Counted from the stretch's first letter, positions 40,801-55,800 are shown. The stretch is DNA of 64,000 nt from Sinohyriopsis cumingii (GCA_028554795.2 CM068841.1:29319721-29383720); one strand, 5' to 3'. The notes: a model not told the origin generated them from the letters alone. Numbers and translations are program-made.

Positions 40801-43800
40801 CTATCTATGGGTTAGTCAGTCCATCTATCTATTCATGGGTTGTCCAGTCTCTATCCAATACTCATTTAGTCTGTCTATTGATGGGCCAGTCAGTCTGTCA
40901 ATCCACCGGCCAGTCATTCTGGCTATCTGTCTTTGGGTGAGTCAGTCTGTCTATCCTTTGGTTGTCTAGTCTCCGTATCCAGGACTTATTCTGTCTGTCC
41001 TTGCATTAGTCTATCTATCCATAGGTTAGTCAGCTTGCCTGTTTATGAATAGGGTCAGCCAATCTGTCTATCCATGATTCAGTCTTTATATGGTTCAGTC
41101 TGTCTATGAGTTAGTCATTCTGTCTATCAGTGACTCAGTCTGTCAATCTATGTGTGAGTCAGTCTGTTTATCCATGGGTTAGTTTGTCTTTCTATCCATG
41201 GGTCTAATATAATATTTTATGAAGATGAGCAGATGATAGTGACATTTTCAAATCTTGAGTGAGTGTCATGGGGATGAGGGTGTAGAGTGAGTCAGTAATG
41301 AAAATATGTGGCCATTTCAATGGCTTCTATGTCTAGTTTAATGCATACCTGTCTAATCATGCCATGTCACATGAAAAACATGACTTTAAATTGGAAAAGA
41401 TGATATGATTGCAATGTACAAAATATGAATTCCTAAATATGTGGCCTAACAAATGGAAGAATGGGGAGAATTTCAAACATTAGTAAAAATATATTCCTCT
41501 TAAAAACAATATCCTGATAGGGTAATTTCATAGTGTTTAGACGTTATTAAGCAAGGTATTACAAAGTCATTTACAATTCTTATTACAAATATATCCAATA
41601 AAATCTACAGTATCTGCTTTTGAAATCACATCTAAACAAGTGTAATTCACAGGCAAAGTAACTATTATAGTTTAGAACACAATTCTGAATTGCTGATCAA
41701 GAAAAAAGGAACATGAAAAAATATGGAATTAATATCTGATTATAGAATTTCAACCTTACTCTTTAAAAATGAAATAAAATAAAATGAAATAAGTAAAACA
41801 AACAGGAGGAATTTTGGCATTGTTAAAACAGTAAGTCCTGAAAAAGTAATTAGTAAATTAATAGTCCTTATAAAGTAAATAAGAAAGTAATAGTCCTTCT
41901 AAAGTAACTAGCAAAGTAATAGTCCTGATGAAGTAATTAATAAAGCAATAGTCCTGATGAAGTAATTAATAAAGTAATAGTCCTTATAAAGTAATTAATA
42001 AAGCAACAGTCCTGTTGAAGTAATTAATAAAGCAATAGTCCTGTTGAAGTAATTAATAAAGAAATAGTCCTGATGAAGTAATTAATAAAGCAATATCCTG
42101 ATGAAGTAATTAATAAAGCAATAGTCCTAATGAAGTAATTAATAAAGCAATAATCCTGTTGAAGTAATTAATAAACTAAGAGTCCTGATGACCAGATAAA
42201 ATAAAATTTCAAGGAGTATTATCATCGATAACCATTGCTTGTTTATTATTGTACTATGTTAATTAAATAAATTAATGAAATAATTTATTAATTAGCTCAT
42301 TTTCAATTCATTATATGTTGATTACCTTTGTCATACACAGTGATCACCTTTTCAACCATAAAACCATTGGTAGGTATGGACTATGTTATTTCCAGTTGCT
42401 TCTATGTCTAGTTTTAATGCACTTTCACTTTTCTGCATAATAAGAACAAAAATGTGCAATTTTGCTATCATCTTTTGGATTATGAGCATTTCAAACAATG
42501 TAAATTATTATACAAGTCTGTGAGATGTTTGAAAGTGGCAACTAATTTATGGCTAAATGTGTATGTATCTTTCTAATTATTTTGTTCATCATCTCTAGAT
42601 TTGGCCATTGGAGCATACAAAAATGATGTTGCAATAATTTTGAGAACACGTCCTATTGTAAATGTAACCATGGACATCAGACTGTTTCCAAGCATAATTC
42701 CCCTGAATGGTACACCAGGATCAGCCTGCGGGGATGCACCATGCCTGCGCCTCATGGTCTGCTTTAGCTACGTGGTAGAGAAGCCAGCTCCTGTTGGAGT
42801 AGCAGAGAAACTGAGTAGGATTTTTCTTTATGATTCTATCTTCTAAATCAGCAATCTTTATTGTGGAAGTATGTGTTGAGGTGGATTGATTATGTATGTA
42901 GCTATATTGCAGAGCTGATTGTTCCTAGCACTGTATGTATGCAATCTCATTAAAATCAGATCTTCACTGTCCTAGTGAAGATCTGACAGCAACCACTTAG
43001 GGATCACCTTTGAATTAGCTAATGGAAATGCAGCTTTCAGAAATCTGAAAGTAAATCAAATCATTCAGTACACATTTATACTATTCTGCTATACTACTTA
43101 GTCTCCAAAACTTCAAGATATAAGGCTTCATCTGATTGGCTGATAAAATTATTGATTATGGTAATAATTTCACCAGAACATAACCCCTAAACTTTTCGCT
43201 GTCAGATCTTCATATATGACAGTGTTGATCTGCTTTTAATAAGATTGTGTATGTATATGTAGCTACATTTTAGAGCAGATTATTCCTGGCAGAGTAGTAA
43301 AGACTCAGTCTTTTCTTCCTTAAATACGTTACAAAATGATAAAACCTTAGGAGAACTACTACCATCTTGCAAATCCAGCCCTTCCAGATAAAACTTTAAG
43401 CTAAAAAGAGCTAACTAAAGTTATCTGCCAACTTAGGTGGTGGTTGTGTAGAGTGTTCTCCCCTTGATACAGCGATTGGTGGCAAAACCCATGAATATCC
43501 CAGTTACTACTTTTAATCATGCCAAGAAGCACACACATCATGAGAGCAAAAGCCAGAATCAGTGTTGATACAAATTGGAGGAGTTCTCACTTCCCAAGAA
43601 AAGTATACTTATCTATGTTTCCAACTTTTCTTTCTTGGTATGTCGACAAAGTTCTGCCTTCACAACTATACCACATTTTGTCATCTTTACACATTTAATT
43701 GTACTTAGTTACTTGCACAGGTAGCCTATGTGACTTCACAAATAAGTTCAGGCCATACTTTTAATTTATGTTAAAATGCGAGTTCCTGAGACCTATAGAA

Positions 43801-46800
43801 AACACAATATAGTGTGACCCCACTATAACACAGTGGTTGAGTTCCATAGAATCTGACTGTTATTAACTGAACTATGTTATAACCAACCAAGTCAGTTTGC
43901 TGAAGAAAATGATGCATGATCCAAACAAATGGTGGAGTTTGTGTGGTGGTTGTGGTGGTATAAAAACAGGCACAAAAATATGTGCTTTTGATTAAAATGA
44001 AGACAAACTGGTCTATTGACAACTTAAATTTGTGTTGTACAATCCATAATCTGTTAAGTACTGTACATATATATTAAAAAGATCCATGAATTTGAGTATA
44101 AATCACATGTTATAAAATTAACGTATTAGTCGCATCCTGTTAGAAAACACAAATAACAGATATATAAAAAAATAATCTATATCAGATTGACACTAAACAA
44201 TTCACTACAATACTGTCACCAGTAGCATGTGGCTGTAGTTGTTTACATGTTTCATGTACATGTACTTGGCCTAGAGTTTGTTCAGCTGGAGACAGCTATC
44301 ATCTGGCTGAGACTGCGCAAGGGAGACAGCTATCATCTTGCCACAAGGGATGAGGCTATTCATCATGAAATGAAATTGTGAAGGTATTAAAAAGTTTAAC
44401 AAACAGCTTTGTGCGATGCCTCATCTTCAATTAACTTGAGAGCCAAATATATATGATTTCAAAAGATTGGAAATTGAATTTACATTTTATGCTGCTCTTG
44501 GTAGCAATCATAAGGCTAGCATAAACTTTGCAAAAATTAAACTTCTGTGGCACAATAAATGTGTTTAAATCATTTTGGAAAATGCAACAATCCATGAGAT
44601 TCCATTGCTTTTATTTACGTTTGGCGCTTACTTCCTTTAATGAAAGGTTCTTTGTTCATATTGAAGATTGTAGTCAGTCTTTTTTTATGAAAGGTGTATT
44701 TGCTATTCAGCTCACTGCGAAAGGACAGCTTTGAAGGACCAAAGAAATGTCCCTTTCTTATTGTGGCAGCAATATCTAAATAATTGTAGAACATTCACTA
44801 AATTTTTTCATTTGCTTAGTATTTGTACAGAACAATTGGTGTATCAAAAATAACCAGTTTTCTTTGAAAGTTCAGCAAAACTTTTTTCAGGGCACATTTT
44901 AAAAAAATAAGGAATTAGCCGTCATTTGGTTGATTGTAGTGGTTACTGTTCCTGCTTCAAAAGGTTGGTCAATTGTAGTATGACTATTGGAGTGTATCAC
45001 AGCTTTCAGTACTCAGGCCAAATGTCAGCATAAGTGGATTATATTATAATGGACAGTTAAGATGATTTGTCAATGTGAACAAAGAATTTGTTTATGTAAC
45101 ATAGATAGATTCCAGTGCATTTTATATCAAGTTTGAGGCTTTCTTTCATGGTGCTTTTGAATTTCTCCAATCTAAACCCAAGATTTTATATACAAGTTTA
45201 AACAGCCAACAATGTCAAAAAAAATTTGCCAGATGGTATATTTTGTTACCAATAAGGTGAAAAAGCCCAACCTGCAACAATTGTGAAGCCTGGCATGATC
45301 CCTAAACAATCTTTTAAGACATTATATTTTGTACTTTTAAGAAGAAAAAAGATTTTTTCGCTTGTGAGAAAAAAGATGTATTTGAAATTTCAGAAGCATG
45401 CCACAATCTTCTTATATTGGAATTCATATGTGATCTCTTCCCCATAATGTTAACCTTTTTACACCTTATTTTTCATCCTTTTGAGAGAAACAATTCTCTT
45501 CATTTTCAAGAAAAATACACATATATGAAATTTTGGGAGCCACACCACAATCATGTTATATCCTAATTAATGTTATGATGCAGCGTACTATAGCAGAGTC
45601 ACACTGTATATGTATAATTCTACAATGACTGGCTTCATACAGGTGAGTTTTCTCTGCTAATACATTTATTATGTGGATAGCATTTACTTGTATGGGTCAT
45701 CCTTGACCCTCTCACTGGTAGTATGGTGAATTATTTTGGTTATTACCTGGACACTTTATAACTTTATTATTCTGTCTGCTAATTTCCAGATAACAGAAAA
45801 AGACATAGCTCTGCACTGATTTTGTGTTCAATAATAAGAGACAGGTGCAGAGATACAACAGGTTTGTAAGTTCTGCTCCATTTGTCTTACCAATAAGACC
45901 ATGGGCGAAGCATAAAATGCACGACTAAGGACAAAAACACTGCAGACATTTTTGGCAGATAAGGGAGATAAATCAATAAAGGGTTCTCCAGTTACAAAAC
46001 AATGGAAATCTGCATGATCAGAGACAACCCCAGCACTTATGTCCATGACAGAATTTCTCATTACCTTTAGGCCTTGCTTCATCAGGGTTCCACTCTACAG
46101 CTGTTGATCATAAACAGTTAGTGAATGAACAAAACAAAGTATCTTTTAGCTCCACCAATCCATGGACCATTCACATGGATCAAGCATTCCACAACCCATC
46201 CCATCATTATGACTCAGATGACATCCTTCCTGCAAACATGTCCTATTTTCATTTTGACCAGCCTAGGCCTACTATAAGAGATCTTCAGGGACAAAGACTT
46301 CAGCATAATAAGTACCTGGAAATTAATATGTTGTCCAGTCTGTCAAATCCAGTGTATACAGGCAATTATGGAGACTAGTCTAACCCACATTTGGCCTAAC
46401 TGCACTCTCCATTTATGATGCTGAGCTTAGAACCTCAGCTTCAACAGATGCCACCTCTCATGGTCAGTAGAATGCACTCTTTAATTGTTGACCAATTGGA
46501 TATCATCATATCTACTTCATAGAGCTCCATGAATTTTATCAGTGGCAGACCTGGACACTCTTCATCAGCTGTGTCTCATGCAACTGAAGAGACATCAGCC
46601 TCAACTCATGCAAGCAAAGACAATGAGCTTGCTCTCAGGTTCCTTATTTAATTCTTGATTTCACTATATCACAGGAAAACTCAGCCTTCAGAACTTCATT
46701 TGGAGAAGTCTTAGACCTTTTATCTTTGGTACAGGAACATTTCGTGAAACCAACAAAAGGAACCAAGGGACATGCCTTGAACATAAACCTCTGACGGGTT

Positions 46801-49800
46801 GTCCTATAGTAGTTACGTTGAAAACCACAGTTTTTATGAACTAAAGTGGACACATGACAGAAGTAGCAATTGCTTATGCCAAAGTTTCTGTCCATAATCA
46901 CCTTCATCTCTCAAAAAATGACACTGTCTCCAGATTGCCCTTCACAGAGATCCCGGCAGTCTTCAGTTCGTTGCTGCCAAATGGGACAAGATTTGCCACA
47001 ATGATCATTGGACTCAACAATTGGTTTCCATGGGTCTCTGCATCACTTTCAAAATGCTTCCTCCTCTGTCCAGATTGCCATCAGCTACAAACATTGCAAG
47101 AGACCCATTCAAAGCCACCACCCAGTAGCAAGGAATAAATGACCATCTTCAGAAAAGTGAAGTAGAAATCATTTGAAATAAAAATTCCCCAGGATTTTAT
47201 TCCAGATATTTCTTGGTCCCAAAAGGCAAAGAGCCCTGTCATCAACTTAAGTGCCCTCAATCATTTAATTTATGCTCATTGGTTCTCGATGAGAACACCA
47301 AGGCACATTTTGAATGCCATTCAAAAGTGAGATTTTGCAGTTAGAGTGGACTTACAAGACATGTATCTTCACATCCCTATTCACAAAGCTTCCAAAGAGC
47401 TTCCTGCGTTTCATCTACAACAACATCGTTAATCAATTCTGAGCACTCCCATTTTGACTCAACATCGGTCCCTGGGTCTTCACTCATCTGATGAACCATG
47501 TTATGACTCATGTCTGAACCATCTCCAAGGTGGTGACATCAAGTTACATGAACGGCATCCTGCAAAAACAACAGGTGAGTTATATGTTAGAACAAAATAT
47601 AATAACCCTTGTCACACTGGTCACATATCTTGGTTTCTTCATCAAGAAGGAAAAATTTGACCTGGTACCATCTCAACAATTTGTTCATCAAGATATGGAA
47701 TTTGACACATAGGTAAATGAAGTACATCTCCCTCAGGAGCAGGCATTGAAAATCAGGACAATTGTGGCTTCATTACTTTCAAAGGAATCTCTAATTCCTT
47801 GGTCTTCTAGGCTTGTTCAGTGTGGCAGACCTCATCATTCTAGGTAATCTTGATATGTGCCTATTACAAATGATTCTTTTATCTCAGCTTGCCCACTGTT
47901 CCAACTTCTCCCCATCTGTACAAATGTGAGGTACTATCTGCAGAGTTGGTGTGTCCTAACTTGGCTCATAGCAGGTACACATCTGCAAATACAAATATCA
48001 GAGATCTTATTCTGTACATATGTAAGTACAGAGGTTGGGGGGATGCACACCTATAACTGTCTTATATAATGATATGATTACAAACACAAACACCATGAAA
48101 TTAGAAAACATAAAAAACATGCTGAGAATATTTAAGGTAGGAAGCATTATTAGGTCTTTAAGTTTGTTCTTGCAGTCAAAATAAGTGAGTTTTGAGAGCC
48201 CTCTTGAATGTGATCACTGTGTCTTTGTGTCTACATTCAGTGGACAATTCATTCCACGTTGCTGGGCCCTGGTATGCAAAAGAACACTGTCCATATGACT
48301 TTGTCTTCATAGTGGGAATAATGAGTATACCATTGTCAGAAGAGGAGTGTAAGTATCTTGCTGATGTGTAAACATGGGTGAGGTCAGATAGGTATGTTGG
48401 ACTAGAGTCCATCAGTGAAATGTAGCACAGAGAACATATTTTGTGTTTGATTCTGGATTGAATGGATAGCCAGTGTGGGGTACATAGCAGCGGGGAGGTG
48501 TGCTCTGATCATGGTACTCTAACTTTGATCCAAGCAGCTGTGTTTTGAAGATTTTGGAGAAGATATTGAGATGAACCAGACATAATTGAGTTAAAATAGT
48601 CCAGTCTTGAAAGTACTAATGAACACACAAGTGTTTTAGTGGCATCAGCTGAAAGATATTTGCGAATGGAGCCAATGCATCTCAGCTCAAGTTATGCAGC
48701 CTTGCATATGTTCATGGCATGTCAGTGCAGTGTGAGAGTACTGTCCAGAGTAACACCTAGGTTTCATACTGATTGTGTGAATCTAATGTTGGTGTTGCTG
48801 ATATTTATTGTTTGAGGTTGTTGTTTTTGTTGTTGTTGTAGGGTTTAATGCCATTTTTCAGCAGACATTAGGCTATACATGGTGGCCAGTATTAATGTTG
48901 GAGGAAGAACCCGGGAAAACCCCGGAAAGAACCACTGACCCACGAGAAGCTACTGGCAAGCTTTCTCACATACCCACATTAGCCAAATCCGAGACTCAAA
49001 CCCACACAGACAGAGGTGAGATGGCAGTGATCCATAACAGAGAGCGCTTTAGACCACTCGGCCACTCAGGGCCCCCATTGTTTGAGGTAAAGGATGTGAA
49101 TGAGAAAGTCTTTTCATTGTAATCAGAATGGCTTCAGTTTTATCATCATTCCTCTGCAGCTTGTTACATGTAATCTATGATTTCACATCAGAAATGCACC
49201 TCTCTACACCTTGGATGGTAGCATCAACTTCATTTGGGTGGCTAGATTTGTATATTTGGGTGTCATCAGCGTAACTATTGGGTCTTATGAGCTAAATATT
49301 TTATCTGGCAGGGGTGACATTAAGTTGCGAGGTAGTAGTAGTTCTCCTATGGTATTATGACTGGGTAAGTATTCATGAAGAAACACATTAAAAGATAGTT
49401 TCTTATGAATTCTAGCATCTAAATCAGCCATCCTCATCAACCATGCAATAGTCTGTCTTGGTGACAACCGATTCAAAGTATATAGTGCTTGAACAGTAAA
49501 TATCCATGAACCAAGTACCTATGCTCGTTTTCAGCCATCCTTATGAACCATGCAATTAGTCTGGCTTGGTGACAACCGATTCAAAGTATATAGTGCTTGA
49601 ACAGTAAATATCCATGAACCAAGTACCTATGATCATTATCAGCCATCCTTATCAACCATGCAGTAGTCTGGCTTGGTGACAACCAATTCAAAGTATATAG
49701 TGTTTGAACAGTAAATATCCATGAACCAAGTACCTATGCTCGTTTTCAGCCATCTTTATCAACCATGCAGTTAGTCTGGCTTGGTGACAACCGATTCAAA

Positions 49801-52800
49801 GTATATAGTGTTTGAACAGTAAATATCCATGAACCAAGTACCTATGCTCGTTTTCAGCCATCCTTATCAACCATGCAATTAGTCTGGCTTGGTGACAACC
49901 GATTCAAAGTATAAGTATATAATGTTTGAACAGTAAATATCCATGAACCAAGTACCTATGATCATTATCAACCATCCTTATCAACCATGCAATAGTCTGG
50001 CTTGGTGACAACCGATTCAAAGTATATAGTGTTTGAACAGTAAATGTCCATGAACCAAGTACCTATGCTCGTTTTCAGCCATCTTTATTAGCCATGCAAT
50101 AGTCTGGCTTGGTGACAACCGATTCAAAGTACATAGTGTTTGAACAGTAAATGTCCATGAACCAAGTACGTATGCTCGTTTTCAGCCATCCTTATCAACC
50201 AAGCAATTAGTCTGGCTTGGTGACAACCAATTCAAAGTATAAGTATATAATGTTTGAACAGTAAATATCCATGAACCAAGTACCTATGATCATTATCAAC
50301 CATCCTTATCAACCATGCAATAGTCTGGCTTGGTGACAACCGATTCAAAGTATATAGTGTTTGAACAGTAAATGTCCATGAACCAAGTACCTATGCTCGT
50401 TTTCAGCCATCTTTATTAGCCATGCAATAGTCTGGCTTGGTGACAACCGATTCAAAGTACATAGTGTTTGAACAGTAAATGTCCATGAACCAAGTACGTA
50501 TGCTCGTTTTCAGCCATCCTTATCAACCATGCAGTTAGTCTGGCTTGGTGACAACCGATTCAAAGTATAAGTATATAATGTTTGAACAGTAAATATCCAT
50601 GAACCAAGTACCTATGATCATTATCAGCCATCCTTATCAACCATGCAATAGTCTGGCTTGGTGACAACTGATTCAAAGTATATAGTGTTTGAACAGTAAA
50701 TATCCATGAACCAAGTACCTATGATCATTATCAACCATCCTTATCAACCATGCAATAGTCTGGCTTGGTGACAACCAATTCAAAGTATATAGTGTTTGAA
50801 CATATATATATATCAGTTGATTAGGAGAGATTATTGAATCATGAGATATAAGTATTTTGCAAGAATTCTATCACTGATATAGACAGGGATTACTATAGTG
50901 AATTTTCTATGTCGTCTAGTAAATTCTTCCTTTTCGAATAGTTTTGCAGTATGATGTTGAATTGGACATGCTTGCAAAAGAGAAGAATGATCCAGTGCGG
51001 GTAAAGTTTCAGAATGACAGTAATATTGCAAGAAAGAATATTACATTAGAGAGATCTATTGATTTACTACGAGGAGAGTGTAGAAATTCCACAATTGTTG
51101 TCAAGGTAAGTTTATCACTTTTACCATATCCCAGGCACTGTATTTTAAGTGAAGGACATCTTGGTTTAGTCCTGTCCATATATCTCTCTGTCTGCCATGT
51201 TCTTCAGTCATCCATAGAAATTAATTGTAGGCAGCACTAAACAGTTATGCATGAGTTGTCATATGATGATTTTTTTTTATTAAAGAGATATCCTTTCTTT
51301 CTCTTCATTATTCAACCTCATTATATCCAGTGGCATTATACATTATACATTATTTTGTATACATAAAGAGATGAGTCAGGTGCAGAAGCACATTAGAATG
51401 CATGATGTTATGTTGTATACATAAAGAGATGAGTCAGGTCCAGAAGCTTGTGTTAGGAATGCATGATTTTATGTTGTCACAAATCAGCTAATTCCATGTG
51501 GGTTAGTAGTTAGTACAAGAGTATAGACACAAAAGATATTGATAAATTATTTATGCATAACACTCACTTAACTAGTCTGTATGTATAAAAATAGTTATAA
51601 AGTCCAAAAATTATGATTGTTGTATTAAATCACTGTCAAATTCTTATTTCAAAATTTTTAAAGTGATATTGATTTGTTCTTTTCTGGATGCAGCATGTTT
51701 TTAAGTTTAACAAAATCCCTCTTCTTAAACATTTTTTAGTCTTATAAAATCCATCAGACACATCGATAAAGCCCATTTATTATGATATCTGGAGCCATTT
51801 ATTTTCAGTTTAGACTGGCCTGCTATGTATCTGGTATGAAAATAGAATGAATCTGTGAAATTTGTTTCACATTCAAGAAACCTGTCTGTTTTCCTGGAAC
51901 TGTTTCATGTATATACTATGAATAAAGAAATTAGATGGAGGTCTGACATTGAACACAGGGGCTCGTATCATTGTTTCCAATTTAACGATCAATCATATAT
52001 GTACTATATAATAATAAAAAAGTAAGTTGTAAATAGATTTAGTACATCATTTTCCATTGGCCAATGAGAGGGCATCTTTATGACCTTTACAAAAGAAATT
52101 TTCACAATTCTCTGCAGAATTAACTAACTGTTAGAACAGAGAGAAAACATCCAACTTTTCCTTCATTCTGAAGGCTGGAATGCATCCCACTTTCTTGTCT
52201 GTGATCCTATTTCAGTTCCCAGTCCATAATTCAGCCTAGCTGAAACATGATGCCTGACACATGTAGGATTCTCTGACTACCCAGGGTCACTGCCCTCAGC
52301 TAGTTGGTCCCCTTTATAATTTATTGCATTGATCTTGCAACTGAATGTTCTCATGAAAACACTAGTGTCCCTTAACATCACACTTCCTAACTAATTTCAT
52401 CACATTATCTTTCAGACTCCATTAAGTTCTGTATAGGTAGCTTTTAATATAAATGTCACTTGTGTCAAGATGTGTTATCATTAGTTTTCACACAGGAACT
52501 ATGTCAAATTTGTTATCATTAGTTTCCACACAGGAACTATATCAAGATTTGTTATCATTAGTTTCCAAACAGGAACTATCACAAGATGTGTTACCTTTGT
52601 TCAATGTAACCAATTTTCTCTGCAGAAAAATGGAGATGCCTATGTACCAAATGATCTTTGGACGCCGGTAAGGTTTGCCATAAACTTTGCATTACTACAA
52701 CCAACCAGTGACTTTTCTGTGTTGGATCCAGTTCTTAAACCAGAAGTACAGTCTACAAAAATAGTAGAAGTAAGTTACAACAAGTAATTTCTTTGATGGA

Positions 52801-55800
52801 AACAGTTAATTATTATTATCAGTGGTTATGCCATTTGAATTTTTATATAAAAATATTGTTTGAAGATGCCTTAAAGCATAAGCATGTTGAATTCATTGTT
52901 GCCCAAACTTATTAGTCATATGCAAATTCAGATTTTTTAACAGCTGATAACAAATGTTTAAAGTTATTTCACAAAGTATTAAAATTAACCTATAGTGTAA
53001 ATACTGTACAAATACATTCAAGGCTGCGGGGCATTCCTTACCAGCTTGGAGCCAGATAATTCACCACACTACATTTACTTTACAACTTTATACTTTTAAA
53101 GGAAGCCTTTATACCTTTGGGGGAGGTCCCCTACTCACTTTGGCAACTAACCCTCAATTTTAAATCTAATGGATGGCCATGAAGACTGTAATAAAAAATA
53201 TCATGCATTTGAGAAAATTATAAATATATTGAATGTGAAATTTCATGCAAAAGTTTTCAACCCAAAATTGTCATGTATTATGACTTTCTCCTTAGGATTT
53301 TTCTTTCAACATTTGTAAATGGTTTATTTTCAAAATGTGAATGATCATACCATTATTTAATTATTTTTAGGTGAATACAATAATATATGTATATGTGTGT
53401 TTGCAGGCCAATTTTGACATAAAATGTGAGAACAAGTCATCTTGTCAATCTGACCTGGATTTGGCAGTGGAGGTCAGATGCTTGCAATCCAGCAACTGGG
53501 CTCTTGTAGATGAAAACACAAAACTGGTTGTTGGGGATGCCAGGGAATTAGAGTTAACAGCAAAAGTTACAAACAAACTTGACTCAGCATTTAGGGTCGA
53601 TTTGCTGGCCTTCGTACTGGCACCATTAAAGTCCACAGAGTGAGTATTTCCCCAAACTATTATTGATAAAGTAAACCAATTTCTGTACAGAAACTTTTGA
53701 GAACTTGATGTGTTATTATACAGGTCCCAAATTTTCAGTTCAAGTTTTTGGTTGTTCAAGTTTGAGTTCACAGACAAGATATATCTTCATGGCAGGACTG
53801 AGGAAATCCTTTGAGTGAAGGAGTGTATACACCTGCATAATGCATGTGTTATCAATAATTTGATGCATTCACCATTACAGAAATAAAACTTGATGTGTAG
53901 TCTGTTTGTGTCACATTTAATACAAAGATGTTTGAATCTTGATATAATCTATGTGAGTACTTTTTGAATTCTGATGGAATCTGTCAGAGTACTGTCTTGA
54001 TTCTGATGGAACATAACTATCCAAGTACTGTTAAAATCCTTATGGAATCTAAAATTCCAATCATTGTCTAAATCTTGATGGAACCTATAAATATGAGTAC
54101 TCTCTGAATCTTCATAGAGACTATCAGTTGGAGTACTGTCTGAATCTTGATGGAATCTATTATTTAGAGGACTGTCTGAAGTTTTATGGAATCCACCAGT
54201 CTGCATATTCTCTGAATACTGATGGACTCTGTCAATCCAATACTGCCTTAATCCTGGTGATTTAAGTCAATCCAAGTACTGTCTGAATAATGATGAAATA
54301 TGTCAATACAAGTACTGTCTGAATCCTGGTGGTATCTATCAGAGTACTGTCTGAATCCTGATGGTATCTATCAGAGTACTGTCTGAATTTGATGTTATCT
54401 ATCAGAGTAATTTCTGAACTTGATGGTATCTATCCAAGTACTGTCTGAATCCTGATGGTATTTATCAGAGTACTGTCTGAATTTGAAATAATCTATCAAA
54501 GTACTGTCTGAATCCTGATGGTATCTCTCAGAGTACTGTCTGAATTTGAGGGTATCTATCAGAGTACTGTCTGCATTTGATGTTATCTATCAGAGTAATG
54601 TCTGAACTTGATGGTATATATCCAAGTACCGTCTGAATCCTGATGGTATCTATCAGAGTACTGTCTGAATTTGATGTTATCTATCAGAGTACTGTCTGAA
54701 TTTGATGGTATCTATTACAGTACTGTCTGAATTTGATGAAATCTAACAATCCAAGTACTGTTTAAGTTCTGATGGAATTAAGCAATCCAAGTACCTTCTG
54801 AATCTTGATGGGATATATAAGTCTTGAGTATTGTCTGAATCTTGGTGGAATCTTAGTATTGTTAAAATCTTGATGGAATCTATTAGTGCAGGTACTGTTT
54901 GAATCCTGATTGAATGTATGATAGTACTATCTGAATTTATATAAAATCTGTGTCTGAGTACTTGCTGAATCTCGATGGAATCTATTGATTCACAAATTGT
55001 CTGAATCTTGAGTACTGTCTGAATTTGATCAAATCTATCAATCCAAATACTGTTTAAATTATGATGGAATCTGACAGTCCAAGTAGCATCTGAATATTGA
55101 TGGTATTTATCTGAGTACTATCTGCATCTTCATGTAATCTATCAGTCTGAGTACTATCTGAATACTGATGGTATATATCTGAGTAATATCTACATCTTCA
55201 TGTAATCTATCAGTCTGAGTACTATCTGAATATTGATGGTATCTATATGAGTACTATCTGCATCTTCATGTAATCTATCAGTCTGAGTACTATCTGAATA
55301 TTGATGGTACCTATCTGAGTACTATCTGCATCTTCACGTAATCTATCAGTCTGAGTGCTATATGAATATTGATGGTATCTATCTGAGTACTATCTGCATC
55401 TTCACGTAATCTATCAGTCTGAGTGCTATATGAATATTGATGGTATCTATCTGAGTACTATCTGCATCTTCACGTAATCTATCAGTCTGAGTGCTATATG
55501 AATATTGATGGTATCTATCTGAGTACTATCTGCATCTTCATGTAATCTATCAGTCTGAGTGCTATATGAATATTGATGGTATCTATCTGAGTACTATCTG
55601 CATCTTCACGTAATCTATCAGTCTGAGTGCTATATGAATATTGATGGTATCTATCTGAGTACTATCTGCATCTTCACGTAATCTATCAGTCTGAGTGCTA
55701 TATGAATATTGATGGTATCTATCTGAGTACTATCTGCATCTTCATGTAATCTATCAGTCTGAGTACTATCTGAATATTGATGGTATCTATATGAGTACTA

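Larger units (their letters stand above)
43310..49420 (+). pseudogene. Degenerate DIRS-like retroelement (copy D4) with nested insertions
   Basis: 43320-43800 and 45610-47870 match copy D3 in order. RT remnants near 47190-47710 include YFLVPKGKE, a damaged DLKDAY block, and KKEKFDLVPSQQFVHQDMEF. At its right end 49290-49400 is the reverse complement of 43320-43420 (for example agtagtagttctcctatgg against ccttaggagaactactacc). That is what the inverted termini of a DIRS element would give. The body is interrupted by a pogo-like element (43810-45606) and a LINE (48085-49276), which itself carries a SINE. Net element length is near 3 kb, so it is internally deleted. Confidence 0.65.

Noticed and set aside
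40490-41215. Secreted cysteine/serine-rich repeat protein
   Set aside because: All three frames are partly open over a degenerate gtcagtctgtctat repeat; no frame is favoured.
46121-47660. Four open stretches of 68-94 codons that could be exons
   Set aside because: They lie inside DIRS copy D4 and align by position with copy D3.
48808-49122. 104-residue + strand frame
   Set aside because: It covers a minus-strand SINE with a 12-bp duplication and has no integrin-like content.
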